Assembly: GCA_949128115.1 (NCBI GenBank)
Contig: OX421964.1
Location: forward strand, 14,284,892-14,348,891
Origin: Anaspis maculata
Taxonomy: Eukaryota; Arthropoda; Insecta; Coleoptera; Scraptiidae
DNA: 64,000 nucleotides
Direction: 5' to 3'
This document shows positions 54,748 to 64,000 of this stretch, piece after piece. Within the stretch, counting starts at the first letter, position 1. Every line of letters starts with the position of its first letter. The notes beneath the pieces were generated by a model that was given only the letters and a program-made list of their open reading frames with translations, had not been told where the DNA came from and ran no database searches. Both the position numbers and the translations under genes were made by a program.

Positions 54748-55918
54748 TGAATGTGTTAGAGCTCCTACGAAGCCACTTTTTAATACCGTTATTACCTCAT
54801 AATGAGGAAATGTATCACCTTATCATAAACCTCAACAGCATCTGACGCCATCCATTTCGCTATCATTCTTCACTGCTGAAAAAAAGTTTTCGGCTAGTGC
54901 GAATTTTTATTTTTTTCATTCAAGAGGACAAGAAAAAATGGCGCAATTGGTATCATTTCTCTCTTTTTTTCATCCAGTCATTTTATTTATAAGTCAAAAT
55001 TGTGATATAGCTCCATTTTAAGGACAATGCCAGGCAAAGAAGCGAGAAATTTTTATTGTTGATTTCAAAAGTAGTTTTCACAATATTACTGATAACAACC
55101 TACTAGGAAAATATTGGTTGAACTGTCCTCGAACAAGATTTCAAAAGAGGACAGTCGCACGTATTTTTTCCTGGTAATGTTACCAGATACTTATATATCG
55201 AATGGAAAAAGTGGAAAAACCGCTGTTAATGAACTGGGCAATGAGATTGGCTCATTTTTTTGTCTGGTATTCTTCCAAAATGAGACTATCGAAACTTCGA
55301 CTTCATTAATGGAATACGCTAGTGTAAAAATACGGGAAGCGACATCAAACGTGCCAATTTTTCATGTCCTTGTGGGTGAAAAAAAAAATTCGAACTAGCC
55401 GAAGACTTTAATTTTTTTAACGATAAAGTATAAAGCGACATAGCGACATTATCAACAGGGTTCATGATAAAGTATACGTTTCTTCCTTGTTAGGCTTACT
55501 CATATTAAGAAGTGGGTTTTGTAAAAGTTTCAAAAGCTCCCCGCCGCCTTCCCCCCACCCCACTCCACGAGAAAAAAATCTGCAAAACACACCTTCTCAA
55601 TCAAAAGAGTACCGTCTTTTGTGCCATTCTACCAATTTTTGTGCTTCTGTCACCAACTGCAGGGTCCATGTCGCAATGCAATGCAGTGCAGGGTATTTTA
55701 TCACAACAAATTATAATGAATGAGTTACACTTAGGTAAATGAAAATTAATTAAAATCCAACACAAGAGTTTTAAATGGAAATTTATGATTTCACAAGCTA
55801 AAAAGATATAGTGGAACTTAGAACCTACATTTCAACATCAAAATGAAAAAAAAACAGAAATTGACGTGAAATATTGGTTTGACACACGGTTTGACAGCAA
55901 TATGCTGAACACATACAT

Positions 55919-57430
55919 CTAATTCATCAAAAGTTCACATTTGAATAGAAACGAAGCTTTTCGAAAAACATCAACAGAATCGCACAAAGCTTCGATTGGG
56001 ACAAAAACAGAAAAACAACCGTCAAAAGCTTCATTCTTTTCAGCACTGTTCAACATCTGTGTCTGAGTTACCTCAGCCTGCGTTACTTCATTTTTAATCG
56101 TAACTTTACAATTCAATTTGCCAACCATTTCTTTGTTATCACCAAAATTCAACATTTTAAATTTAAGATAAACATATTTCATCTGATGATAGCGAGGGTA
56201 AGATTTTGCAAGAAAGTCATTTTGACATAAATAACTGACGTGAAAGAAACACCCGCTGACATACATGGATACTGTATATTCCTCTTCGAAAAAGTAAAAT
56301 CCATGTTTGACTATATTCAATTCAAATTGGTCTTTCACATTTCTGTGGTGGCTTTTTACATGATTCAAAATGTTCCTCGAATTATAGTGGAAATTACAAA
56401 GGGGACACTTGTGTGGATGATACAAGCACTTTGATTCGTGATCCGTGATCAGATCCCCTGAAAGGACAGTAGGACAACCTGAGCTTTTGTATGTGCAAGA
56501 ATAAAACACATCATTTGTTGCACTTTCAAGAGAATAATTTCTCAAATTTGAACCAATGGCTGCGGAACAAGTAGGGCATTGAGATATGGATTTTTTGCAA
56601 ACATTACAAATAGAATGGCTTTTTTCACACAGATATATGGGTGGCCTCATTGTCTCATTACAGATTGGACATTCGAGAATTTGCAGCAACTGATAATTTG
56701 GCGGCATGTTCACATTCAGTGACAACACTTTCTCATCATTCACACCATGGCAATGTGGAAACATTAATTCGAGGCGAGACAAACTGATCCTCTTATCAAT
56801 ATATAATTCATCAATTGAATTCAAAGAATGGATGGTAACAATGAAAGAATTCTCTTCTCCACTGTTGCAAAAACTGACAATTGCTGAACATGGGGCATTT
56901 TCGTGGAATTTGAACAAAGTGCAGGCCAATTCGCCAGCTTCTTGTTTCATGATAAAAAGAAGTTTCAGATTCCTTTTGATCAAAAGCTTTGCAAAATAAA
57001 CAGAAGGTTCCTTAATGTTTAATTTAAAAGTGAATGTATCACTCTCGATCACACTTTCTTTGTGGTCTTTCAACAAATGACTCAATAAAATGTCTTGCCT
57101 TGCCATCCATGTGCAGCCCAGGTGTGGACATTGAACATTCCGGTACTTGCATATCTTCAAGTGCTCGTCAAAATGTTCATATGGAATTTCTTCATCGCAC
57201 CCGACAATTGCATTTGTGCAGGGAATGATCAAACCTTTGAGCAGCACGTTGAAAATTTCGTTCGGTACACCGGACGAACAGCTTTCACAGACATTTCCCA
57301 CGCCGTTCACCAACAAAACGGGAGGTTTCAGCAGTTCCTTGCAGGACTGACACTCGAGTGATTTACTATCCAGAAGATTTTTTATCACAGTGCAGTTTTT
57401 TCCAGAACATTCAGTGATTTGGGAGGACAT
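55919..57430 (-). CDS. double SIAH-like RING/zinc-finger protein, copy 2 (503 aa)
   Basis: Paralogue of 36488-38011 with the same two-module layout and the same conserved zinc ligands in the second RING (CPICNET, CEKSHSICNVCKKSI, CPTC). It lacks four residues after CESCSS. The first 130 residues are almost identical to copy 1. The middle of each substrate-like region differs much more (for example LNIVKHGFYFFEEEY against LTLKGHGYYIMKDEY), and the last 70 are again close. The frame is fully open, so both copies may be functional. The same short leader intron precedes the ATG. Confidence 0.8.
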   Translation of the reverse strand: MSSQITECSGKNCTVIKNLLDSKSLECQSCKELLKPPVLLVNGVGNVCESCSSGVPNEIFNVLLKGLIIPCTNAIVGCDEEIPYEHFDEHLKICKYRNVQCPHLGCTWMARQDILLSHLLKDHKESVIESDTFTFKLNIKEPSVYFAKLLIKRNLKLLFIMKQEAGELACTLFKFHENAPCSAIVSFCNSGEENSFIVTIHSLNSIDELYIDKRISLSRLELMFPHCHGVNDEKVLSLNVNMPPNYQLLQILECPICNETMRPPIYLCEKSHSICNVCKKSISQCPTCSAAIGSNLRNYSLESATNDVFYSCTYKSSGCPTVLSGDLITDHESKCLYHPHKCPLCNFHYNSRNILNHVKSHHRNVKDQFELNIVKHGFYFFEEEYTVSMYVSGCFFHVSYLCQNDFLAKSYPRYHQMKYVYLKFKMLNFGDNKEMVGKLNCKVTIKNEVTQAEVTQTQMLNSAEKNEAFDGCFSVFVPIEALCDSVDVFRKASFLFKCELLMN

Positions 57431-58430
57431 TTCTGGAAAAAATAAATTTTACAAAGACAATAAATATTAATTATCTAGTATTTACCTAATTGTTCTATGC
57501 ACTTTTTTGCTTCAGAACTTTATTTATTCGCACTTCGCACAGTTTTTAATTGGGTTTTCGGTTACAATTTCAATTCAATGTTCGAAATGGACGTCAAGAG
57601 AACAGGATAACAGGAACACGATCTAGAAAAAGAAATGAAAACTCCCTCCTTCTATCGGGAACATGACAGATTGACAGAAAGTAGAAACACAAGTGACAGT
57701 TGATTGTCGCGCCCTCTGAGCATTTTATGGCCCGAACTAAAATAGTGGCGCACGATTGAAAAGTGACCCCCCTCAGTCGTTTTAGTTTTTGTTTTAGATT
57801 TTTTCTGATTAGCTCACGTATTGGACTACAACATGTCATTGTCAATTTTTGGTACAGGTATTTCGTATTAAATATACAGGGCGCTCAATCAGGTACTGCA
57901 AAAATGCAAAAGTTTGAACAGCTCCCATTTCGCAAAAAAATTGGTCTTATCCAAGTGTTTCAGGAAAGACGCTGTAGCCACAACTCGAGACGGTTTTTGT
58001 AATTTTTGCCTAGCTGCTTCAATTACAGGGTGATCTCAAAAATGTAACCTTTTCGTTTTTCAGTAATAACGTCATTCGTTATTGACCGATTTTGGAAAAT
58101 GAGGGCTCTTGTTGGAGCTAAAGGCTCAGGTCAGAACAACTAAAAAGATAGGATTGGAATTGACTTGAGAAAAAAAAAATCTGGAAAAGGGATTGAATCG
58201 AAAGTTTTCGAGTCACTAGAACCAAACCAGTTCAGCTCTAAAATAAGGGGATTCGATTGGCTCTCGAAAATTTCTGGCCAATCAGTGATAGCGATTTTCG
58301 AGCTGAATTAGCTCGGTTCTAGTGGCCCGAAAACGCTGTACGTTTATTGTACCAAACCGGATTCACCGAGCCGCAAAATGGTAAAGTGGTGCCCATTATG
58401 AATCTTGAAAACCTGCTAAAATTAGCACAA

Positions 58431-58561
58431 TGGGTAATATTAACAAAAAATAAGCATAAGCATCTGCTAAAGATTTTTGAGGAGTTGCTAAGCAAACTTT
58501 CCCTGACAACGCCTATGAAATCCAAGCAAATGCTTATGCTTATTTTTTATTAATACCACCC
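58431..58561. mobile_element. hairpin MITE, GCATAAGC family, copy 3
   Basis: Orthologous position to 41018-41148, a few substitutions. Confidence 0.85.
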
Positions 58562-58805
58562 AATGACATTAGGTGCTTTCCTTTCACCACAAAACTCACT
58601 GATCTGATCAAAGTTAGAAAGAGAAGAAGCGAGATATCACATGCGCGAAAGTGATCGAGATACCGCTAACAATAACTTAGGCCAGAAGCCAAAATACTTA
58701 TACAGGGTGATTCATAAGCAGTGCGCCAAACTCAGATACCAGGTAGAGGAAGTCAAGGCGAGTCAAAATCAATAGGTTTTTTTTTCGTCATCACTTACGG
58801 AGATA

Positions 58806-59541
58806 CAGGGTGAGTTATAAGTATGTTGTAAAATTTCAAATTTGAAAATGCTTCAAAAATGGCTATTCAATTTGCACGGCACACCTAGACTGTTCCGGTC
58901 AGAATTAATAAACTAACACAGGAAGTGCATTGAATTAGGGTGTGGGCACTTTGAGAACCTTATTGAGTAGCTGTAGCGATTAAAATTTCTTTGTTTCAAT
59001 GAAAATGTTGTTTGTATTGTATTCGTATTCAACTCAAAGCATTTTTAATTTCTGCAAAAAAAGTTCCCCAAAAAATTCCAAACGAGATAATTTCAATCCG
59101 GTCCTGAAAATTTTTTCAAGGTCCTTCCTAAAACGCTTTTCTGTGCCACAAAATACAGAGACATTCGGGTGATGAATCTGAATGGAGTAAATCAGTCCAT
59201 TCCATTAATATGCATCGTAAATTTGCATTCGCAGGGGTAAGGTGTTAGTTTATTAATTCTGACCGGAACAGTTTAGGTGTGCCGTGCAAATTGAATAGCC
59301 ATTTTTGAAGCATTTTCTCTGAACTTTCCGAATTTGCTGGTAGATTTTCAAAAAACCGCACAGAAAATTTGCTTTTTAGGCCAAAATAAAAAAATACATA
59401 TTTTTTTTAGTCCGGTCCTGGATTTTTTTCTTAGATCGTACGGTATTTTGGCAAGCTTGACTAGAGTAACGTAACTGGTAAATTTTATTGAGCTGTCATG
59501 AACCGGTGCCGAGATATTGAATCTTGAAATTTTACAACATA
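58806..59541. mobile_element. MITE matching 41395-42343, left arm deleted
   Basis: Starts CAGGGTGAGTTATAAGTATG. The arm jumps from TGTAAAATTTC to AAATGCTTCAAAAATGG. Its right end is cut by the twin insertion at 59542. Confidence 0.7.
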
Positions 59542-60039
59542 AGGTGCGTTCAGTCAGCTTATTTAGTCGCTGTTTTAGTTTTAGTCGTTGTCGTAACAGA
59601 GAAGAACGTCCATACAGCAAGATTTAGTCGTAAGAATTGACCAATAGGAGCTCGAATGATACTGCGCGAACCTTCATCTTCATACGGTCCGTGTTCATAA
59701 TGGGTAGTATTAATATAAAAACTCGTAAAAAAATAAGCATGAATAAGTATTTGCTTACATTTATGAGGAGTAAAACTCCTCTGAAATCGAAGCAAATGCT
59801 TATGCTATTTTTTTTATTGATACATACAGCCCATTACCATCACCATCCATGCTCATACCTTATACCGGTAATTACGCAATCTGCAAGTCGGCATCATACG
59901 ACAAAGTTGGGAATTCTTACGACTAAAATTAAAACTAAAACTCTGTATGAACGCCGCGCATATGACGCGTGCTTTCTACTTTCAAATTTACGACAACGAC
60001 TACGACTAAAACTAAAACCAAGCTGACTGAACCCACCTA
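59542..60039. mobile_element. foldback element, twin 1 (about 498 bp)
   Basis: GGTGCGTTCAGTCAGCTTAT..AAGCTGACTGAACCCACC. Inverted arms include TTTAGTTTTAGTCGTTGTCG and its complement. A GCATAAGC hairpin MITE copy (59701-59832) sits at its centre. Confidence 0.82.
59701..59832. mobile_element. hairpin MITE, GCATAAGC family, copy 4
   Basis: TGGGTAGTATTAAT start, diverged stem (ATAAGCATGAATAAGTATTT), at the centre of twin 1. Confidence 0.7.
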
Positions 60040-60047
60040 TACTTATA

Positions 60048-60541
60048 AAGGTGGGTTCAGTCAGCTTATTGAGTCGCTGTTTTAGTTTTAGTCGTTGTCG
60101 TAACAGAGAAGAGCGTTCATACAGCAAGATTTAGTCGTAAGAATTGACCAATAGGAGCTCGAATGATACTGCGCGAACCTTCATCTTCATACGGTCCGTG
60201 TTCATAATGGGTAGTATTAATATAAAAACTCGTAAAAAAAGCATAAATAAGTATTTGCTGACATTTATGAGGAGTACAACTCCTCTGAAATCGAAGCATA
60301 TGCTTATGCTATTTTTTTATTAATACATACAACCCATTACCATCAGCATCCATGCTCATACCTTATACCGGTGATTATGCAACCTGCAACTCGGTATCTT
60401 ACGACAAAGTTCGGAATTCTTACGACTAAAATTAAAACTAAAACTCTGTATGAACGCCGCGCATAATGACGCGTGCTTTCTACTTTCAAATTTACGACAA
60501 CGACTACGACTAAAACTAAAACCAAGCTGACTGAACCCACC
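60048..60541. mobile_element. foldback element, twin 2 (about 494 bp)
   Basis: Near-identical to twin 1 and in the same orientation. The 8 bp between the twins, TACTTATA, are the undisturbed target bases seen in copy 1 of the duplication (CAACATACTTATAACTC). Confidence 0.82.
60208..60336. mobile_element. hairpin MITE, GCATAAGC family, copy 5
   Basis: At the centre of twin 2, same position as copy 4 in twin 1. Confidence 0.7.
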
Positions 60542-60548
60542 TCAACTC

Positions 60549-62230
60549 ACCCCGTCTCTCCGTTAGCCAAAATGTAAACGATGAAGGTGTTGACTGGCGG
60601 TTTATCCCGGCTTCTTCTCCTCATTTCGGGGGCCTGTGGGAGAGCGGTGTGAAGAGTGTCAAGCACCACCTTAAACGAGTCATGGCTGAGGCGTCACTCA
60701 CATTTGAGGCAGGGTGGTCCTCGTTTTATGTCATTAAATTTAAGGATCAATAGAAAATGAAAAATGAAGGGGACTTTCTTCAGAAAACATATTTGAGAAA
60801 TGCCTAATAACAGAGATACAGCCCTTCAAAGTTGGAAATAAATAATCGTTTTTTCCGCATAACTTTTGAACCGTTCAACCGATTTCATTCAAAATAGAAC
60901 CAAAGGTTTACTGAAGCTATCCGCTGTCGAACAATCATAACATGTTCCATAAAAAAGTTTCAGGAGCGTAGATATCAGGGGGTGTTTCTACTTCCCCCCC
61001 CCCCCCTATTACTCACCCACCAGTTATTTTTGAAAACTGTTCATAATTTTGAATTCTACGTTCAATTTAGAAGAAAAAGTTACTCTTGTAAAATTTTGAT
61101 TAGAGGCTTCGTTTAGGAGATATTCGAGTTTGAAACTTTGGAAAACATCCCGAAATCGCCACTTTCCAGAACCCAAATTGTCTTTTTCCTGAAAAATTCC
61201 CGTGTTTTGGAAAAAATGGTGGTTTATCAACTTAGAAATTCTAGAAAACCTATTTCAGCTGAGAAATCATGAGTTTCTTTGGATTTTAATTTTTAGACCT
61301 TTGAAAGTGGCGATTTCGGGCTGTTTCCCAAAGTTTCAAACCCAAATATCTCCTAAACGAAGCCTCTAATCAAAATTTTGCAACATCGATTTTTTCTTCA
61401 AAATTGAACGTAGAATTCAAAATTATGATCAGTTTCCAAAAATAACTAGGGGGGTGAAAAATAAGGGGGGAAAAGTAGGGTCACCCCCTAATGCCTAAGC
61501 CCCTGAAACTTTTTTATGGAACATGTTATGATTGTTCGACAGAGGATAATTTCAGTGAACCTTTGGTTCTATTTATAATCAAATCGGTTGAACGGTTCAA
61601 AAGTTATGCGAAAAAAACGATTCTTTATTTCCAACTTTGAAGGGCTGTATCTCTGTTATCAGGCATTTCTCAAATATGTTTTCTGGAGAAAGTCCCCTTC
61701 ATTTTTCATTCTCTATCGATCCTTGAATTTAATGACATAAAAGTCGGACCACCCTGTATACGATACTTACTCAGATTGAATCAATATTGAACTCCCGACC
61801 ATTGACACCTATATCCGCCGATCCTTCTGACCTGCAAGCGCTCACTCCGGCACACTTCTTAATCGGCCGACCATTAAATTCGCTTGCTTATCCAGATGTA
61901 ACCCACCTCAAGCAGAATCGCCTGAGTCAATATCAATACCTACAGCAGCTCAATCAGCACTTTTGGACCCGGTGGTCAAAAGAATACATCACCGAGCTTC
62001 AGCAGCGTGTGAAATGGAAACAACACCTCGACAACTTGCAGCAAGGCACGTTAGTTGTTGTTGAAGAAGACAACCTCCCTCCAAGCAAGTGGAAACTTGG
62101 GCGAATCGTCGAGTGTTTACCTGGTGCAGATGGTGTGGTGCGGGTGGTTCGAGTTGAGTGTGCAAATGGTGTTATGACGCGATCTGTCGCCAAAATTTGT
62201 GGGCTACCTTATCAAGAAAAATTACATTTG
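60549..62230 (+). pseudogene. pol: BEL/Pao 3' fragment, copy 2, split by a MITE
   Basis: The integrase end (60570-60709) and the C-terminal region (61757-62220) match 42350-42971 closely. They are separated by the 1047-bp MITE, which removed a few bases (GATTTA) at its left edge. The original stop has become a sense codon, so the frame runs on by about 30 codons. Clearly dead. Confidence 0.88.
60710..61756. mobile_element. palindromic MITE (1047 bp), private to copy 2
   Basis: Tips CAGGGTGGTCC.. and ..GGACCACCCTG, right TA at 61757-61758. The left TA is lost in a small deletion. Shares the conserved interior core of the 8255, 13106 and 33822 elements. Confidence 0.88.
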
Positions 62231-62503
62231 AAAACTTTATTGATTATTTTAAAATTCTACGTTTCGTTCGTTTATTTTCAATATTTTATTATTTGTGTTT
62301 AGTTTTATGATGAAAAGCCCATGGCCTTTCAAGGCGGGCGGCATGTTTATGCATTTTTTGTTGTTGTTGTATTTATTGGAGTCCAGAAAATGTATGCTCC
62401 GCCACTGGCACGAATGTCATGGGTTGGTACTCCTGTGTGGGACCAGAGGGAGATGAGAATAGGCAAGATGGTGAATTGTAGCGGAGCAGCTGCGGTTGCA
62501 ATT

Positions 62504-62784
62504 AGGCATTTCCACATGACGTCACGAGCTCGTCAGTGTTGCCAACCTAGTTGAATTTATAATGTCAAAAAAGTGTTGGGGAACAACCCGCGTTGTTATG
62601 ATTTTAAAAAAAGTACTTTTTGAGATTTTGGATACAGTAGGAAGCAAGTTTGTGCGTGATAATTGTTCACGAAACTCTGGCGCTTCGATCAATACTGATA
62701 GTTGGAGATGTGCTGCCCCAAATAGCTCAATAAACAAGAAAGTTTGGTGGAGTGCTTAAATCATTTTCGTCGAAAAAAAAAAGA
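62504..62784. other. no gene identified
   Basis: A 65-codon frame (62562-62759) has no domain signature. The region lies between the duplication end and the next tandem pair. Confidence 0.4.
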
Positions 62785-63180
62785 AATCCGTGGCTTTTTC
62801 GGAAAACTAGGTTCCTGGAAGAGAAGAGCATCTCAGGAAGTATCTCAAAGTGCCAAGAAATGCGACTCAAAGACATCTGGAAAGGAGAAAATATGCCAGT
62901 TTATTATCCTGCCGATAAGGTAAAAAGCTGACTAAATTGTTAGAATACAGAATAAATGTGAGATGATTTTACAAATTATCTATTACTAAGCGCCCTTCTG
63001 ATTTCAGAAAGTATGGCTGTGGCAAAAACTGTGACCTGTGGCGATCGTGAAATAGGGAATATCCAGCGACCAAGGAATTTCTAAGTTGACCACAATGTTA
63101 CCTCAAATCCTGCTTACAAGAAGAAATTTCAGGATTTTTTAAGCAATGTGTCTTGCCGCGATGAAGCCATCAACTGAAAA
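62785..63180 (+). pseudogene. unknown two-exon gene, decayed upstream copy
   Basis: Exon A (about 62785-62919, donor GTAAAA) and exon B (from 63008, acceptor TGATTTCAG) parallel the better copy at 63379-63921, including SISKCQEMR for IPKRQEMER and RNF-VDHN for RNCYVDHN. A frame shift within exon A and a TAA in exon B break it. I do not recognise the protein. Confidence 0.4.
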
Positions 63181-63378
63181 TTCAAAATTGTCAAGTCAGG
63201 TGTACGATTTGGTCAACAGAAGATGAAGATACTCGGAGCAGCCGATCCCATGTGGTTCACATGTGCTTATATTAGTAGTAGTAGAAAATGGAAACTATTG
63301 TCAATTCAAACATCTAGGCTTGTGAAAGCAATGGAGAAAGCATGACTAGAGATGTAGAGGGCTCAATGAACGTGAACG

Positions 63379-63921
63379 TTGGGTTGGAGTTTGGAGTGGT
63401 TGAATCTTTTTTTGAGGAAAAAATTAGAAATTCATGGTTTTCTCGAAACGCTGGGGCTCGTGGAAGTACGAGGCATCACAGAATGTATCCCAAAGCGCCA
63501 AGAAATGGAAAGGAGGAAGGAAGGAATACACTTGAAAAAATATACGGAGGTTGGACCGATAACAATTAGGATGGGTAACTAAATTGCTGTAATACAGTTA
63601 TGATGTTTGCACAAAATTATCTGTTGCTAAGCCTATCTAGTTTCAGGAAGTACCTGTGTCAAGAATTGTGGCCTTCGGCAATCTAAAAGTGGGAAAATCT
63701 ACGGACTGAGGAATTGCTACGTCGACCACAATTTGGAGCCTAGAATCCTCAATAGAACAATGAATATTTGTATTTTTAAGAAATGTATCTTGACACAATC
63801 AAGTTGTATACTCTATACACTGATAGAAAGGACCACCAGATTCCTCCGCTTGAAAAGTAGTCCCGAGCGTTACCCGCGAAATTTAAAATTTCAGTTAGAA
63901 AGAGGTGCTTATTTCCGCTAA
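63379..63921 (+). CDS. unknown two-exon gene, open copy (partial)
   Basis: Exons 63379-63574 and 63647-63921 join in phase (donor ATGG/GTAACT, acceptor TAGTTTCAG) into at least 157 codons ending TAA. Exon A gives LEIHGFLETLGLVEVRGITE and CIPKRQEMERRKEG. Exon B gives a cysteine-containing stretch TCVKNCGLRQSKSGKIYGL and RNCYVDHNLEPRILNR. I know no matching family. The start at 63379 is only the first ATG in the frame. The tandem partner with the same intron position supports this as a real, duplicated gene. More exons may lie upstream or beyond the window. Confidence 0.4.
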
Positions 63922-64000
63922 TCGCAGCTAAGTGCTATGGTAATTTTAAATGACACCAGTTAAATACCAATTTTAATGAATGAGAATTCAGCCGAGGAAA

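Larger units (their letters stand above)
47925..62503 (+). repeat. segmental duplication, copy 2
   Basis: Collinear with 33587-43259. Private insertions are the Ty3/gypsy element (48323-54334), a twin foldback (59542-60541) and a MITE (60710-61756). There are also smaller differences: a deletion near 58838 and about 100 extra bp near 55740. The intergenic part 54339-55918 has no gene of its own. Confidence 0.9.

Noticed and set aside
59637..60026. 129-codon frame near the twin foldbacks
   Set aside because: It crosses the inverted arms and the hairpin MITE; the amino acid pattern reflects TAAAACTAAA repeats.
33587..62503. Helitron or giant transposon carrying the SIAH-like gene
   Set aside because: The boundaries show no shared TIR, no TC..CTRR ends and no terminal hairpin, so a segmental duplication is the simpler reading.

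Overview
The window looks like insect nuclear DNA. It holds spliced genes with GT-AG introns, a classic six-cysteine odorant-binding protein gene (a hexapod family), an NR2E-type nuclear receptor gene and a very high load of insect-type transposons. The order cannot be fixed from sequence alone; a hemipteran is plausible but unproven. By eye, most of the DNA is mobile or repetitive.

Left third (about 4.2-20.9 kb): a six-exon nuclear receptor gene on the + strand, 427 codons, with a complete DNA-binding domain and a ligand-binding domain ending in an AF-2-like helix. It is most like the PNR-like NR2E6 class. Its introns have filled with repeats: a 4.15-kb foldback element in intron 2, 1.05-kb palindromic Tc1/mariner MITEs, and in intron 5 about 3 kb of a 121-bp satellite that includes a visually perfect 480-bp higher-order duplication.

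21.0-29.3 kb: an odorant-binding protein gene recovered by hand splicing (six exons, 151 codons). A 5.9-kb LTR retrotransposon that carries only a gag gene, with 1763-bp LTRs that look identical, sits 8 bp inside intron 3. The last residues of the protein appear to come from a small foldback insertion.

29.8-33.6 kb: a hAT-like non-autonomous element (8-bp target duplication) with two mariner-type MITEs nested inside it, then a short unit that resembles 5S rRNA.

33.6-62.5 kb: a direct segmental duplication, about 6.6 kb before later insertions. Each copy carries a minus-strand gene for an unusual double SIAH-like RING/zinc-finger protein (507 and 503 aa) plus the 3' end of a BEL/Pao retrotransposon. 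The copies differ by five large transposon insertions, so each gives a filled/empty site pair that fixes element ends and target duplications. Between the copies lies a mariner-family transposon with an intact 360-aa DD41D transposase and about 696-bp terminal inverted repeats. Copy 2 is split by a 6.0-kb Ty3/gypsy element with a predicted -1 frameshift site and two lesions.

62.8-63.9 kb: two tandem copies of a two-exon gene that I do not recognise; the first is broken and the second is open. There is no CRISPR array, operon or prokaryotic feature.
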